A DNA stretch of 64,000 nucleotides from Gemmatimonadota bacterium (GTDB lineage Bacteria > Gemmatimonadota > Gemmatimonadetes > Gemmatimonadales > GWC2-71-9): NCBI GenBank assembly GCA_009692115.1, contig SHZU01000006.1, positions 62,001-126,000 of the forward strand. Reading direction: 5' to 3'. This document shows, in pieces, positions 53,859-63,336 of the stretch. The translations under genes were made by a program, and so were the position numbers. Positions within the stretch are counted from its first letter, which is position 1; each line of letters opens with the position of its first letter. Under the pieces are notes generated by a model. That model worked only from the letters and a program-made list of their open reading frames with translations. It was not told the DNA's origin and did not search any database.

Positions 53859-54968
53859 TTACGGTGTTGGCGGTGTGGATGGCGTGTGGATATTGGCCGG
53901 CGCCATGGCGTCGCGATGACTGCCTAACGCTCGCCTAACGATGTCGTCGGAGACTTCAGTGGTCCACTCGGATTCCTGGGCCAGGACCCCCGGCGCCCGG
54001 GGAAGCGCCAGACGGAACGAGCCATGCCGGGCCTTCTTGTCCCGACGCATGGCGTCGAGCAACTGGTCGTCCTGCCCGGGGTCGGGGAGGCCGAGGGGCA
54101 CCCCGGCCCGGGCCAGCCGGTCGGCCAGGTCGGGGGCCAGGGATTCCGGCGCCAGGCCGCACCAGGCGGCGATCCTCGCCTCGATGATCAAGCCCAATCC
54201 GACCGCGTCGCCGTGGGGCAGGCGATAGCCGGCGAGCCACTCGAGGGCATGCCCGACGGTGTGGCCGGCGTTCAGAATGGCCCGCCGGCCGTGCTCATGC
54301 TCGTCGGTGGCGACGATGGCGGCCTTGATCTCGACGCTCCGGCGGACCAGCTGTCCGATGACGGCGGGATCGCGGGCCAGCAGATCCGCGAGGTGGCGAT
54401 CGATCCAGCCCCAATACTCGGCGTCCGCGACCAGCCCGTGCTTGATCGCCTCCACGACGCCGCCCCGGAGGTGGGTCGAGCGGAGGGTGCGGACCGCGAC
54501 CGGATCGATCAAGACGCCGGCGGGCGGATGGAAGGCGCCGACCAGGTTCTTGCCGTGGTGGGTATTGAGGCCGGTCTTCCCTCCAACCGACGCGTCGACC
54601 ATGGCGAGCAGTGAGGTCGGGACTTGGAGGTAGGGAATCCCGCGGTGGAAGGTGGCGGCCACGAACCCGGTCAGGTCACCCACCACCCCGCCACCCACGG
54701 CGACGAGGCCGGCATCGCGGCCGAAGCCCAAGTCCAGGAGTTGGTCGGTCAGGTCGCTCCACCGGCGCCGACTTTTCGACCCTTCGCCGGGCGGGACGAC
54801 CAGGACCGGGGCCTTGAGGTCGTGGGCGATCACCCGCGCCACGTTGCGGTCCGTGATGATCGCAAGGTGTCGCCCCGGGAGGCGTTCGGCCGCGAAGGCC
54901 GCGAGGCGTCCCAAGCCGCCGGGTTCGATGACCACCGGGTAGCTCCCGGTGGCGTGGCGGATCGTCAC
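53859..54968 (-). CDS. aroB: 3-dehydroquinate synthase
   Basis: A 369-residue enzyme for step two of the shikimate pathway (DAHP to 3-dehydroquinate; NAD+ and a divalent metal). Conserved blocks: VGGGVVGDLTGFVAATFHRGI, VPTSLLAMVDASVGGKTG, GGVVEAIKHGLVAD, and the metal ligands in NAGHTVGHALE and LPHGDAVGLGL. The start GTG at 54968 overlaps the upstream stop as GTGA; GTG at 54971 is the alternative. The extreme C-terminus (SHRDAMAPANIHTPSTPPTP) is a non-conserved tail. Confidence 0.96.
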   Translation of the reverse strand: MTIRHATGSYPVVIEPGGLGRLAAFAAERLPGRHLAIITDRNVARVIAHDLKAPVLVVPPGEGSKSRRRWSDLTDQLLDLGFGRDAGLVAVGGGVVGDLTGFVAATFHRGIPYLQVPTSLLAMVDASVGGKTGLNTHHGKNLVGAFHPPAGVLIDPVAVRTLRSTHLRGGVVEAIKHGLVADAEYWGWIDRHLADLLARDPAVIGQLVRRSVEIKAAIVATDEHEHGRRAILNAGHTVGHALEWLAGYRLPHGDAVGLGLIIEARIAAWCGLAPESLAPDLADRLARAGVPLGLPDPGQDDQLLDAMRRDKKARHGSFRLALPRAPGVLAQESEWTTEVSDDIVRRALGSHRDAMAPANIHTPSTPPTP

Positions 54969-55510
54969 CACGTGACGTCGCCACGCCCTTCCCGGTGGTT
55001 GGCCAGCCGGGCCAAGGTAAACAACAGGTCGCTGAGCCGGTTCAGATACATCACGAACAGCTCCGGCACCGCGACGGTGTCACTCAGCGCGACGAGGTGC
55101 CGCTCCGCCCGGCGGCAAACCGTCCGGGCCACATGGAGCGCGGCGGCCTTGGGGGTGCCGGCGGGGAGCACGAACGCGCGGAGCGGCGGCAGTTCCTGGT
55201 CGGCCTGGTCCATGATCGTTTCGAACTCGGTGACCCGGTCCGGTGACAACTGCGCCTTCTCCAACGCGGCCCGGACCTTTTCCGGGTCGGGGGTGGCGAG
55301 ATGGCCCCCGATCGAAAAGAGGTCGCGTTGCACCGTGGCGAACAGCTCGTCAAAGAACGCCTCGGGTTGATGGGCTCGGACCACGCCGATGAATGAGTTG
55401 AGTTCATCGATATCGCCATAGGCCGCGACGCGGGGGTGGTGCTTCGGCACCCGGCCGCCGCCAAACAAGCCGGTCGTGCCTTCGTCGCCGGTACGGGTGT
55501 AGATCTTCAT
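54965..55510 (-). CDS. PduO-type cob(I)alamin adenosyltransferase
   Basis: A 181-residue ATP:corrinoid adenosyltransferase of the PduO/MMAB family, making adenosylcobalamin. N-terminal TRTGDEGTTGLFGGGRVPKHHPRVAAYGDIDELNS is the ATP-binding signature; VLPAGTPKAAALHVARTVCRRAER and VMYLNRLSDLLFTLAR contain the conserved Arg and Asn of the active site. ATG at 55510 overlaps the dacB stop (ATGA); the long upstream frame to 56089 is not part of the protein. No B12-dependent enzyme lies in the window. Confidence 0.95.
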   Translation of the reverse strand: MKIYTRTGDEGTTGLFGGGRVPKHHPRVAAYGDIDELNSFIGVVRAHQPEAFFDELFATVQRDLFSIGGHLATPDPEKVRAALEKAQLSPDRVTEFETIMDQADQELPPLRAFVLPAGTPKAAALHVARTVCRRAERHLVALSDTVAVPELFVMYLNRLSDLLFTLARLANHREGRGDVTW

Positions 55511-56592
55511 GGCCGCTTCGTGGTCGGGTTGCCCATAGTATAGACGACTCGTCGTCGGGAGGTGCAGCGACCGAGATCGCCAATGGCAACGACGACACTG
55601 TCGATCCCCCGGGTCATCGTTCGGCCGCCCAGGGTGTGGTGGTTGGCCTGGACGCTGAACGTCCGACAGGGATCCTGGCTGGGTCGCTCCCGTTCGAGGT
55701 ACCCGGACAGCGAATTGACTGGTCCGATGCTCCCGGTTTTGGCGCGGACCCGGCCCTCGAGTGGGCCCTGGCGAAACCGATTGCGGAGCGTGCCGGTCAT
55801 CCCGCTTTGGGGCAATCCGGCGGCGAAGGCCTCGAACTCCGGGTGGCGGCGCATGAAGGCAAGCAGCCGGGCAAAGACCAGCGGCGAGATCGCGTTCTTG
55901 GCGGAAAGTCCGGATCCGTCGTGGATCATGATCTGGGTCGAACCGAGACCCACCTCGTCGATCAAGAACCGGCGCTCGACGGCGATGCCCTCTTGCCAGG
56001 ATCCGCCCAGTCCGAACTGGCGGCCCAGTTGCTTGTTCAACATCTCGGCGATCCAATTCTGACTGACATTGAGGATCGGGAAGACCCAATCGGCCACCGG
56101 CCGAGAGACGATCTCGGCGAGGTCGGGCGAACCGCGGAGTGATGTCGGCTGGCCGTCGGTGGTCGGTTCGAGGGTGACCGTCACCACATTCTCATTGAAG
56201 CCGAGTCCCGAGACCGGTGCGCCGTAGTCCCAGACGATGTCGTCGTTTTCCCAGGTTGGGTGCACCAGGATTGGCTCGAAGGCGCTTCCATCCCCGACGA
56301 TGGCCCCGGCAATCCGATTGATGCCCCGGGACCTGAGCGCGGCCGCCACGGGCCGGAGCCTGGCGGTCACGACGAGCTTGGTGTTGCTGGCCGGCATGAA
56401 CAGGCGGTCGGCGTTCCGCCCGAAGACCAGGCGGCCCGCCGGATCGAGCATCGCGATGCCCCAGTGGTGGCGGTCGAGGGGGGCCTGGTCGAGGGCCATC
56501 GTTAGGCGGGCTTTGGCGTTTTGCCCCCCCGCTGAGTCGGCCCACCACCCCGCCGCGGCCAGGAACGACCAAACGGCTCGGCGTAGTGTCAT
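55507..56592 (-). CDS. dacB: PBP4/DacB-like D-Ala-D-Ala carboxypeptidase, unusually short
   Basis: A 361-residue member of the S13 penicillin-binding-protein family. A signal peptide (MTLRRAVWSFLAAAGWWADSAGG) leads to the active-site motif ASNTK, an SQN triad in NVSQNWIAEMLNKQLG, and the KTG box RAKTGSIGP. PBP4 proteins are usually ~450-500 residues; here two internal blocks are missing, one directly after SNTKLVVTA and one before RPVADWVFPILN, both without frame loss. These remove most of domains II/III. It may be a genuine compact form or a gene eroding by in-frame deletion. It is the first gene of the dacB-adenosyltransferase-aroB operon. Confidence 0.8.
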   Translation of the reverse strand: MTLRRAVWSFLAAAGWWADSAGGQNAKARLTMALDQAPLDRHHWGIAMLDPAGRLVFGRNADRLFMPASNTKLVVTARLRPVAAALRSRGINRIAGAIVGDGSAFEPILVHPTWENDDIVWDYGAPVSGLGFNENVVTVTLEPTTDGQPTSLRGSPDLAEIVSRPVADWVFPILNVSQNWIAEMLNKQLGRQFGLGGSWQEGIAVERRFLIDEVGLGSTQIMIHDGSGLSAKNAISPLVFARLLAFMRRHPEFEAFAAGLPQSGMTGTLRNRFRQGPLEGRVRAKTGSIGPVNSLSGYLERERPSQDPCRTFSVQANHHTLGGRTMTRGIDSVVVAIGDLGRCTSRRRVVYTMGNPTTKRP

Positions 56593-56714
56593 GGAGCTGG
56601 TCACCTCATAGGATGGGCCGATCACGGGTCCTTGACGAGCGGCAAAAATAGCTGCCGGGACCGACCTTGCCGAGTGGTGGTGGCGTAACGTCAACAGGCT
56701 ACTACATTTAGACC

Positions 56715-58880
56715 GTGGAATCAACTCGACGAATAGGAGTGGCTACGGTCGGCTCGGCTCGGCATGTGTTGCGGAATTGGGCAGTGAGGCTCGGGGGACT
56801 TCGAGTCGGTTTGATCCTGCCCGCAATCTTGATCGCCGGCGGGATCGGCTCGGCGGCTGCCCAGGAATCCGGGCGGCTGATCCGCCGGCTCACGTTTGAG
56901 GGGAATCAATCGATCGCGACGCTCGCGCTCGAGGCCGCGATTTCCACCACGAAGTCGAGTTGGTTCGTGCGGTCGGGGGTGGTTCGCTGGCTTGGTCTGG
57001 GCGAAAAGCGGTATTTGAACGAGCGGGAGTTCCGGACCGATGCGGCCAGGATTCGGCTCTTCTACCAATTGAGCGGGTTTCTGGATGCCCGGGTCGACAC
57101 CGTCGTCGTGCGGATCCCCGGCGAGGCCCATATCACGTTTCGGATTACCGAGGGGGAACCGGTTCGGGTCCGGAGCTTCGTGGTGGCCGGCCTGGATTCG
57201 CTTGAAGACCGCGGCCGGTTGGTCGAGGATTTGCCGCTCCGAGTCGGGGCCCCCTACAACCGGTACTTGGTCGTGGCGACGGCCGACACGATTCAGAACC
57301 GACTCTGGAATCGTGGGTATCCCACGGCGTCGGTGCTGGTCGGAAAGCGGGCCGTTGACCGGGCCGCGCGGACGGCCGATCTGGAGCTGTTTGCGGATCT
57401 GGGTCTGCCGGCGACGATTGGGTCGATTCGAATCCAAGGGACGGTCGCCGTCGACTCGTCGTTCGTGCGGTCGCTGCTGGCGACCCGGACCGGGCGCCCG
57501 TTTCGCTATCTCGATCTCTATCGAAGCCAGCTCAACCTGTATCAGTCGGGACTGTTCCGATATGCGACCGTCGGGAATGACACCACGCTCTTCACCCTCG
57601 GCGACCCGACCGTGCCACTGACGGTCCAGGTCCAGGAAGGCCTCCTCCACCGGGCCCGTTCCGGGCTGGGCGTCGGAAGCAACGACTGTGTCCGGGCCAA
57701 TGCTGGGTGGACGGCGCGGAACGTCGGGGGCCGGGGCCGTCAGATCGACATCGCCGGCGAGGTGTCGAAGATCGGGGTGTCGGCCACGCCGTTTCGTTCG
57801 ACGATTTGTCGCGGGCTCGAGGACGACACCCTCGGATCGCGGAAAATGAACTACGGACTGTCGGTCTCGTTGCGCCGGCCGGTCTTCCTCTCGCCCTCGA
57901 ATGCCCTGACGGGCACCTTGTTCGCCGAGCGGCGGTCGGAAACCCTGGTGTATCGCCGGGAGGAGATCGGTACCAGCGTGACGTTTTCGCGGGACGCGGG
58001 TTTCGGATTTCCGGTCTCGCTGACCTACCGCCTCGGGTACGGAACGACGCAGGCCGGGGCGGTCAGCTTTTGCGCGTTTTTTCTGGCGTGCCGGTCGGAC
58101 GACGTGAAGCAGCTCCGGGACCGGCGGTTCGCGGCCATGCTGACCGGCACGGCCAGCCGCCAACGGGTCAACAACGTGCTCGACCCGACCCGCGGGTCCG
58201 TGGTCAGCTTCGAAGCGACCTTCAGCTCGCCGCTGATCGGGTCAACCCGCTTCTCGGAGTTTACCAGATTGGTGGCCGAAGCGTCCTGGTACCGGCCGTT
58301 AGGCAGCTCCGTGGTGCTGGCCGCCAGGGTCAAGGGCGGGCTGATCTTCTCGCCGCAGCTCCGCTTGGCGGCGGGCGCGGCCAACTTCGTACCGCCGGAG
58401 CAGCGATTCTATGCCGGTGGCGCCAACGATGTCCGCGGGTATGACCGCAACGAGCTCGGACCGGTGGTGTACGTCACCCCCGTCGGCAACGTCGGGCCGG
58501 GCGGCGCCGTCACGACCGCGGACTCCGTCCAGGTCGCGCCCATCGGCGGCAACACGCTGGTGCTCGGGAACCTCGAGCTTCGGTTGCCCTCGCCGTTCTT
58601 GAACGGCCGGCTCCGCTGGGTTGCCTTCGTCGACGGGGGAGGGGTCTGGGAGCGGGGCAGCACCTTGGGGGCCGGCGTGCGGGTCACCCCGGGCGCGGGG
58701 GTTCGCTTCACCACCCCGCTCGGGCCGATGCGACTCGACGTGGCCTACAACGGATCGGCCCTCCCCGAGGGCGCGTTGTATTCGGTCCAGGATGAGGTTC
58801 TCACCCTGGTGCGAAGTGACTATCGCAAGGCCGCGGGCCGAAAGCTCAACTTCCAGGTGTCGGTTGGGCAGGCGTTCTAG
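56715..58880 (+). CDS. tamA: TamA-like Omp85 outer-membrane assembly protein
   Basis: A 721-residue Omp85 protein. A hydrophobic N-terminal leader ends at SAAAQES (~49), followed by POTRA domains (~53-320: LIRRLTFEGNQSIATLAL; HITFRITEGEPVRVRSFVV; IGSIRIQGTVAVDSSFVRSLL) and a 16-strand barrel with the L6 motif FYAGGANDVRGYDRNELGP and C-terminal strand FQVSVGQAF. It is immediately followed by tamB, with no gap, so together they form the translocation and assembly module for outer-membrane proteins/phospholipid transport. Confidence 0.9.
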   Translation: MESTRRIGVATVGSARHVLRNWAVRLGGLRVGLILPAILIAGGIGSAAAQESGRLIRRLTFEGNQSIATLALEAAISTTKSSWFVRSGVVRWLGLGEKRYLNEREFRTDAARIRLFYQLSGFLDARVDTVVVRIPGEAHITFRITEGEPVRVRSFVVAGLDSLEDRGRLVEDLPLRVGAPYNRYLVVATADTIQNRLWNRGYPTASVLVGKRAVDRAARTADLELFADLGLPATIGSIRIQGTVAVDSSFVRSLLATRTGRPFRYLDLYRSQLNLYQSGLFRYATVGNDTTLFTLGDPTVPLTVQVQEGLLHRARSGLGVGSNDCVRANAGWTARNVGGRGRQIDIAGEVSKIGVSATPFRSTICRGLEDDTLGSRKMNYGLSVSLRRPVFLSPSNALTGTLFAERRSETLVYRREEIGTSVTFSRDAGFGFPVSLTYRLGYGTTQAGAVSFCAFFLACRSDDVKQLRDRRFAAMLTGTASRQRVNNVLDPTRGSVVSFEATFSSPLIGSTRFSEFTRLVAEASWYRPLGSSVVLAARVKGGLIFSPQLRLAAGAANFVPPEQRFYAGGANDVRGYDRNELGPVVYVTPVGNVGPGGAVTTADSVQVAPIGGNTLVLGNLELRLPSPFLNGRLRWVAFVDGGGVWERGSTLGAGVRVTPGAGVRFTTPLGPMRLDVAYNGSALPEGALYSVQDEVLTLVRSDYRKAAGRKLNFQVSVGQAF

Positions 58881-61800
58881 ATGAGACGCGTCGTGGCGCG
58901 TTCGGTCTACGTGGTGCTCTTGGCGCTGGTGGCGTCCGCGCTTGGCACGGTGACGGCCATGATGCGGACCCCACCGGGCCGGGACCTGTTGGCCCGGCTT
59001 CTGTCGGAGGAGTCCAACCGTCTGGTGCGAGGGTCGATCACGATTGGGCGGATCCGCGGCGACTTTGTCTCGACCCTCACGCTCGATTCGGTGGTAATTC
59101 GCGACACCACCGGCGCGCTGCTCGCCGACGTCGGCCAACTCGACCTCCGGTTTCGGCTCGCCAACCTGCTGAGCAAGCGGTTCTTGTTCGACGCGGTCCG
59201 GGCCGTGGCGCCACGGCTCGAGGTTACCAAGCATCGCGGCGGCCGGATGAACTACCAAGAAATTCTGAAGCTCGACGAGGGTCCGCCGGGCACCGGCCCC
59301 GGCACCCTGCTTCAGCTCGACCGGTTGGAGATCGTGGACGGACAGCTGACGATCCGGACCCCGTGGAATCCAGATGGCCGATTGACGACTGACACCCAGC
59401 GCGACTCGGCGTTGGCGGCGGAGCGGGCCCGTCCGGGACGGACCATCGAGGCGGGCGCGTTGCCGACCGACAGCTTGATGCTGGTCCGAGTGGTCAGTCG
59501 GCTTCACGGCCGGTTTCCATCGATGCGGATTTCCTCTCCGGACCGCCGCCCGTTTTCCACCACTATCGACTCGTTGGCGGCGGCGGTCAGCGATCCGGGC
59601 CTCACGATTCGTGACCTGAAGGGGGAGGTCACCCAGGGGGGAGACAGCCTGCTGTTCCGGTTGAACCGGGCGGCGTTGCCCGCCACGGTGGTCAGCGGGT
59701 CCGGCCGGCTCGATTGGCCGGCCGACACGGTGCTTTACCAATTTGCGCTCTCGGCAACCGCCGTTGACTTGGCCGATCTCCGCTGGGTTTCGCCGGAATT
59801 TCCGGCGCTTGCCGGGGTCGGGCAAGTCACGGCCAATTCGCTGGCCGGGAGCCGGACCGAGTACGATATCACCGGGCTCGACCTCCGGGGCGGCGGTAGT
59901 CGGGTCCGCGGTGATATGGTGGCCATCCTGGACAGCTATCGGGGGCTCGGGTTCCGGGGGCTCTCGCTCTTGTTGCAGAATTTCGATTTGGAAACCGTTC
60001 GGCCGTACCTCGACACCCTGCCGTTCGCCGGGCGGATCGCGGGTCCACTTAGGGCCGCCGGATTCTTCGACCGGATGTCGGTCGAGGCGGACTGGCAGTT
60101 CGCGGACGGCCGGGTCGAGGGGGGCGCGTCGAACCGGGTGGCGTTCGCGGGCGATCTGAGCTTCGGCGGGGCGGAGGGGATTTTTTTCCACAAGATGGCG
60201 CTCCGGCGGTCGGACTTTGATCTCCGGACGGTGCGGATGGTGACGCCCGCGGTTCGGCTGGACGGGCGATTGGTGCTCGACGGGTCGCTGGCGGGGCCGT
60301 GGCGGAATGTGGTATTCGACGGCCGGGTCGAGCACCAGGACGGCGATCGTCCGATGAGCGCCCTGACTGGTCGCACTCGGCTCGACACCCGCGGCGCCCT
60401 GCTCGGTGTCGACGCCGTCCTCACGGTCGACACGCTGGCCTTCGACGGGATTCGCCGAAGCTTTCCAACCACCCCGATGCGAGGCTCGGTTCGGGGCTCG
60501 GTGCGCTTGGCGGGATTCATGGATTCGGTGAGGATCGAGGCTGATGTGGCCGGCGCGATCGGGCACTACCGGGTGACCGGGGAGGCGGGCCTCCTCCCCC
60601 CCCGATGGGAAGCCCGGGGCCTCCGGATCGATTTCACGAATGCCGACGTGGCGATGGTGGGCGGCCGGGGACCGTCGACCCGGCTGACCGGCCGGCTTGA
60701 TCTCTCGGGGCGGATCGACAGTCTGGTGGCGCCGGAGGCTGGCCTTGCACTCCGGCTTCAGGCGGGGCGGATCGCGGATCTTGCCATCGATTCGGGTTCG
60801 ATGCGGCTCTCGATCCACGACAGCCTGCTGACCGTCGACACCGCGGCCGTGCATTGGTTGGGCGGCGGGTTTTTCAGCCGGGGCACCCTGGGCTGGTTCG
60901 AGCCCCATCGGGGGATCCTGTCGGTGGAGGCCGTGGCGTTGAGCCTGGCGCCGTTTGATTCGCTGCTGGCCTCCCTCGCCAGCCTCGCCCGGGGCCAGAT
61001 CAGCGAGGAGGATCTGCTGAGCGGCCGGGGGCGATTCGGCGCCACGGTGACCGGATCGCTGGACCGTTTCGTGGTGAAGGGATCGGCACGGGTCGACTCG
61101 GTCGGGTGGTTCGACTCCCGGCTCCGGCTCGGGAGCGGCACCCTCACGGCAGAGGGCGGCCGGCTCGATTCGCTGCGCTTCAGGACCGCGTTCACGATCG
61201 ACACGGTGGTCCGGGGCCGGTTGGTGTTCGACGACCTCGGCGTTTTGGCGGACGGGTCGCCGACGGACTTTCGCTGGACGGTCGGTGGCGGTGGCCGGGG
61301 CGGGAGCCGCCTGACGGCTTCGGGGGGATGGTCCGATCCGGTGAAGGGGCCCCGGGTCTTCAAGGTCGACTCCTTGGCCGTTGCGGTCGGGGGACGACGA
61401 TGGGTGCTCGAACGCCCGACGGCGGTGGTGCTCGATTCGGTGGCCATTACCGATAGCGTCGTGCTCGCGACCGATGATGGGTCGGGATTGATCGAGTTGT
61501 CGGGGAGCCTGCCGGGCCGAGGCCAGGGCCGGGCCGAGATTCGGGCGCTGGGTGTGGCGTTAGGCGATCTGTATGCGCTGGCCCAGCGCGACACGACCGG
61601 CCTCCGGGGGCTGGTCGCGATCGATGCGAGGATTTCGGGCACCCAGAAGGCTCCGACATTCCGGGGGTCGGCGACGGTGACCGGACCGGTCGTCGGCGAC
61701 GTGGTGGCCCCGTTGGTGCGGACCGTGTTCAACTACGAAGACCGGGTGCTGCAAGCCAACCTTACGTTCTGGCGGACCGGCCGGCCGGTTCTCGACGTCG

Positions 61801-63335
61801 ACGCGGTGCTGCCCCTCGACTTGGCCCTCGCCGCGGTGTCCCGACGTCAGTTGGCAGGGCCGATCGCGATCCGCGGTCGGGCCGACAGCGTCGACCTTGG
61901 GGTGATCGAGGCCTTTACCCCGAATCTCCGGAAGGTGCTCGGAACGCTGGCGGTCGACGCGACCGTGGGCGGGACCTGGGATGCCCCCCGGCTCGGGGGG
62001 TATCTCCGGGTCCGTGATGGTGCCGCTTATGTGCCAGGACTCCGGGTCACCTACGGCCCGATCAATGGCCGGATCCGGATGTCGGGTGACTCGCTGATTG
62101 CCGACTCGATCGTAGTCCGGAGCGGCTTCGGATCGGCCACCATCGGCGGGGGTATGCGGCTCGAACGGTTGACCCATCCGGTGCTCGGTCTCACGCTGTC
62201 CGCCGCTGACTTCGACCTGATCGATGTGCCCGATTACCTGACCCTCCGAGCCACCGGCGATGTGGCCCTCGCCGGCCCGATCGAACGGCCGGTCATGACC
62301 GGGAGCGCCCGGGCGACGTCGACGGTGCTCTATTTTTCCGATCTCATCACCAAGGACATCGTCAACCTGGAAGATCCGGCCAATGCCGATCTGGTCGACA
62401 CCACCGCCCTCCGGGCCCAGAATATCCGGGCTCAGTTTCAAAGCCGGTTTCTCGATTCCCTGGCGATCCGGGACCTTCGGTTCCGGATCGGTCAGGACGT
62501 CTGGCTTCGGTCGAACGAGGCCAACATCCAACTTGAAGGCCAGGTCACGGTTAACAAAGAGCGGCGCCAAAGCCGTCGGAGCGAGTATCGGATCAGCGGC
62601 CAGTTAACGACCCCAAGGGGGGCGTACACGCTCAAGCTCGGGCCGGTGTTCCGCACCTTCACCGTGGACCGGGGGACGGTCCAGTACTTCAACACCTCGG
62701 ATTTGAACGCCCAACTCGATGTGTCAGCGCAGTACGTCGTGCGGACCGGGGCGGGAGGCGGGCAAGACGAATATCCGGTTATTGCCAGGATTACCGGCAC
62801 GTTGCTGGTGCCCAGGCTCAATCTGGCGAGCGAACCCGGCCGGGCGCCGATGTCGGAGCGAGACCTCCTGTCGCTGCTGGTGACCGGAAGCAACTCGAGT
62901 GGCTTTCTGGCCCGGAGCGGGGAAGTGTTCAACCCCCAGTTGCTCGCCTCATTGGCCTCGTCCGCCTTTCTCTCGGAGATCGAGCGGGCGTTGATTTCGT
63001 CGCCGAATGCCGCCTTTGACCTGATCGAAATCCGTCCGGGCGTGGCCCAGGGTAACACGCTGTTCTCAAACGGCGGGAGCGTGACCCAGCTTTCGTTAGG
63101 TCGGCAGTTGGGGCGTCGGTTGTTTGCCACGCTCAACTTGGGCGGCTGCCTCCAGCGGTTCGAGTTCGCCCGTCAGTATTTTGGGGCGACCATCGAGTAT
63201 CGCCTCCACCCCTCACTCAAGTTCCAGATCGCGGCAGAGCCGGTGCAATCATGCTTGGCTCAATCGGCGACGCCGCTGACCCGGTCCAACCGGTACCAGT
63301 TCGGTGCGGACCTCAAATGGGATCGGGATTACTGA
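58881..63335 (+). CDS. tamB: TamB/YtfN-like translocation-module protein
   Basis: A 1484-residue AsmA-like bridge protein. One N-terminal membrane segment (~8-28) anchors it in the inner membrane; the rest is repetitive beta-strand sequence forming a periplasm-spanning groove. The C-terminal DUF490/TamB domain (~1120-1484) has the markers TLAVDATVGGTWDAPRLGGYLRV, LRSNEANIQLEGQVTV and the SLLVTGSNSSGFL segment. The ATG directly abuts the tamA stop. In current understanding, TamB-type proteins carry lipids between membranes and, with TamA, help assemble outer-membrane proteins. Confidence 0.93.
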   Translation: MRRVVARSVYVVLLALVASALGTVTAMMRTPPGRDLLARLLSEESNRLVRGSITIGRIRGDFVSTLTLDSVVIRDTTGALLADVGQLDLRFRLANLLSKRFLFDAVRAVAPRLEVTKHRGGRMNYQEILKLDEGPPGTGPGTLLQLDRLEIVDGQLTIRTPWNPDGRLTTDTQRDSALAAERARPGRTIEAGALPTDSLMLVRVVSRLHGRFPSMRISSPDRRPFSTTIDSLAAAVSDPGLTIRDLKGEVTQGGDSLLFRLNRAALPATVVSGSGRLDWPADTVLYQFALSATAVDLADLRWVSPEFPALAGVGQVTANSLAGSRTEYDITGLDLRGGGSRVRGDMVAILDSYRGLGFRGLSLLLQNFDLETVRPYLDTLPFAGRIAGPLRAAGFFDRMSVEADWQFADGRVEGGASNRVAFAGDLSFGGAEGIFFHKMALRRSDFDLRTVRMVTPAVRLDGRLVLDGSLAGPWRNVVFDGRVEHQDGDRPMSALTGRTRLDTRGALLGVDAVLTVDTLAFDGIRRSFPTTPMRGSVRGSVRLAGFMDSVRIEADVAGAIGHYRVTGEAGLLPPRWEARGLRIDFTNADVAMVGGRGPSTRLTGRLDLSGRIDSLVAPEAGLALRLQAGRIADLAIDSGSMRLSIHDSLLTVDTAAVHWLGGGFFSRGTLGWFEPHRGILSVEAVALSLAPFDSLLASLASLARGQISEEDLLSGRGRFGATVTGSLDRFVVKGSARVDSVGWFDSRLRLGSGTLTAEGGRLDSLRFRTAFTIDTVVRGRLVFDDLGVLADGSPTDFRWTVGGGGRGGSRLTASGGWSDPVKGPRVFKVDSLAVAVGGRRWVLERPTAVVLDSVAITDSVVLATDDGSGLIELSGSLPGRGQGRAEIRALGVALGDLYALAQRDTTGLRGLVAIDARISGTQKAPTFRGSATVTGPVVGDVVAPLVRTVFNYEDRVLQANLTFWRTGRPVLDVDAVLPLDLALAAVSRRQLAGPIAIRGRADSVDLGVIEAFTPNLRKVLGTLAVDATVGGTWDAPRLGGYLRVRDGAAYVPGLRVTYGPINGRIRMSGDSLIADSIVVRSGFGSATIGGGMRLERLTHPVLGLTLSAADFDLIDVPDYLTLRATGDVALAGPIERPVMTGSARATSTVLYFSDLITKDIVNLEDPANADLVDTTALRAQNIRAQFQSRFLDSLAIRDLRFRIGQDVWLRSNEANIQLEGQVTVNKERRQSRRSEYRISGQLTTPRGAYTLKLGPVFRTFTVDRGTVQYFNTSDLNAQLDVSAQYVVRTGAGGGQDEYPVIARITGTLLVPRLNLASEPGRAPMSERDLLSLLVTGSNSSGFLARSGEVFNPQLLASLASSAFLSEIERALISSPNAAFDLIEIRPGVAQGNTLFSNGGSVTQLSLGRQLGRRLFATLNLGGCLQRFEFARQYFGATIEYRLHPSLKFQIAAEPVQSCLAQSATPLTRSNRYQFGADLKWDRDY

Positions 63336-63336
63336 C

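Noticed and set aside
53641-53919. 92-codon plus-strand open frame between the sigma factor and aroB genes
   Set aside because: No ribosome site, no recognisable motif, and it overlaps the sigma-factor leader and the aroB end.
55511-56089. Upstream extension of the adenosyltransferase gene
   Set aside because: It overlaps the dacB-like gene in another frame; the conserved TRTGDEG start is reached with the ATG at 55510.
58299-60908. 869-codon open frame on the minus strand
   Set aside because: Antisense to tamA and tamB; low-complexity composition rich in Arg, Pro, His and Gln with no recognisable domain.
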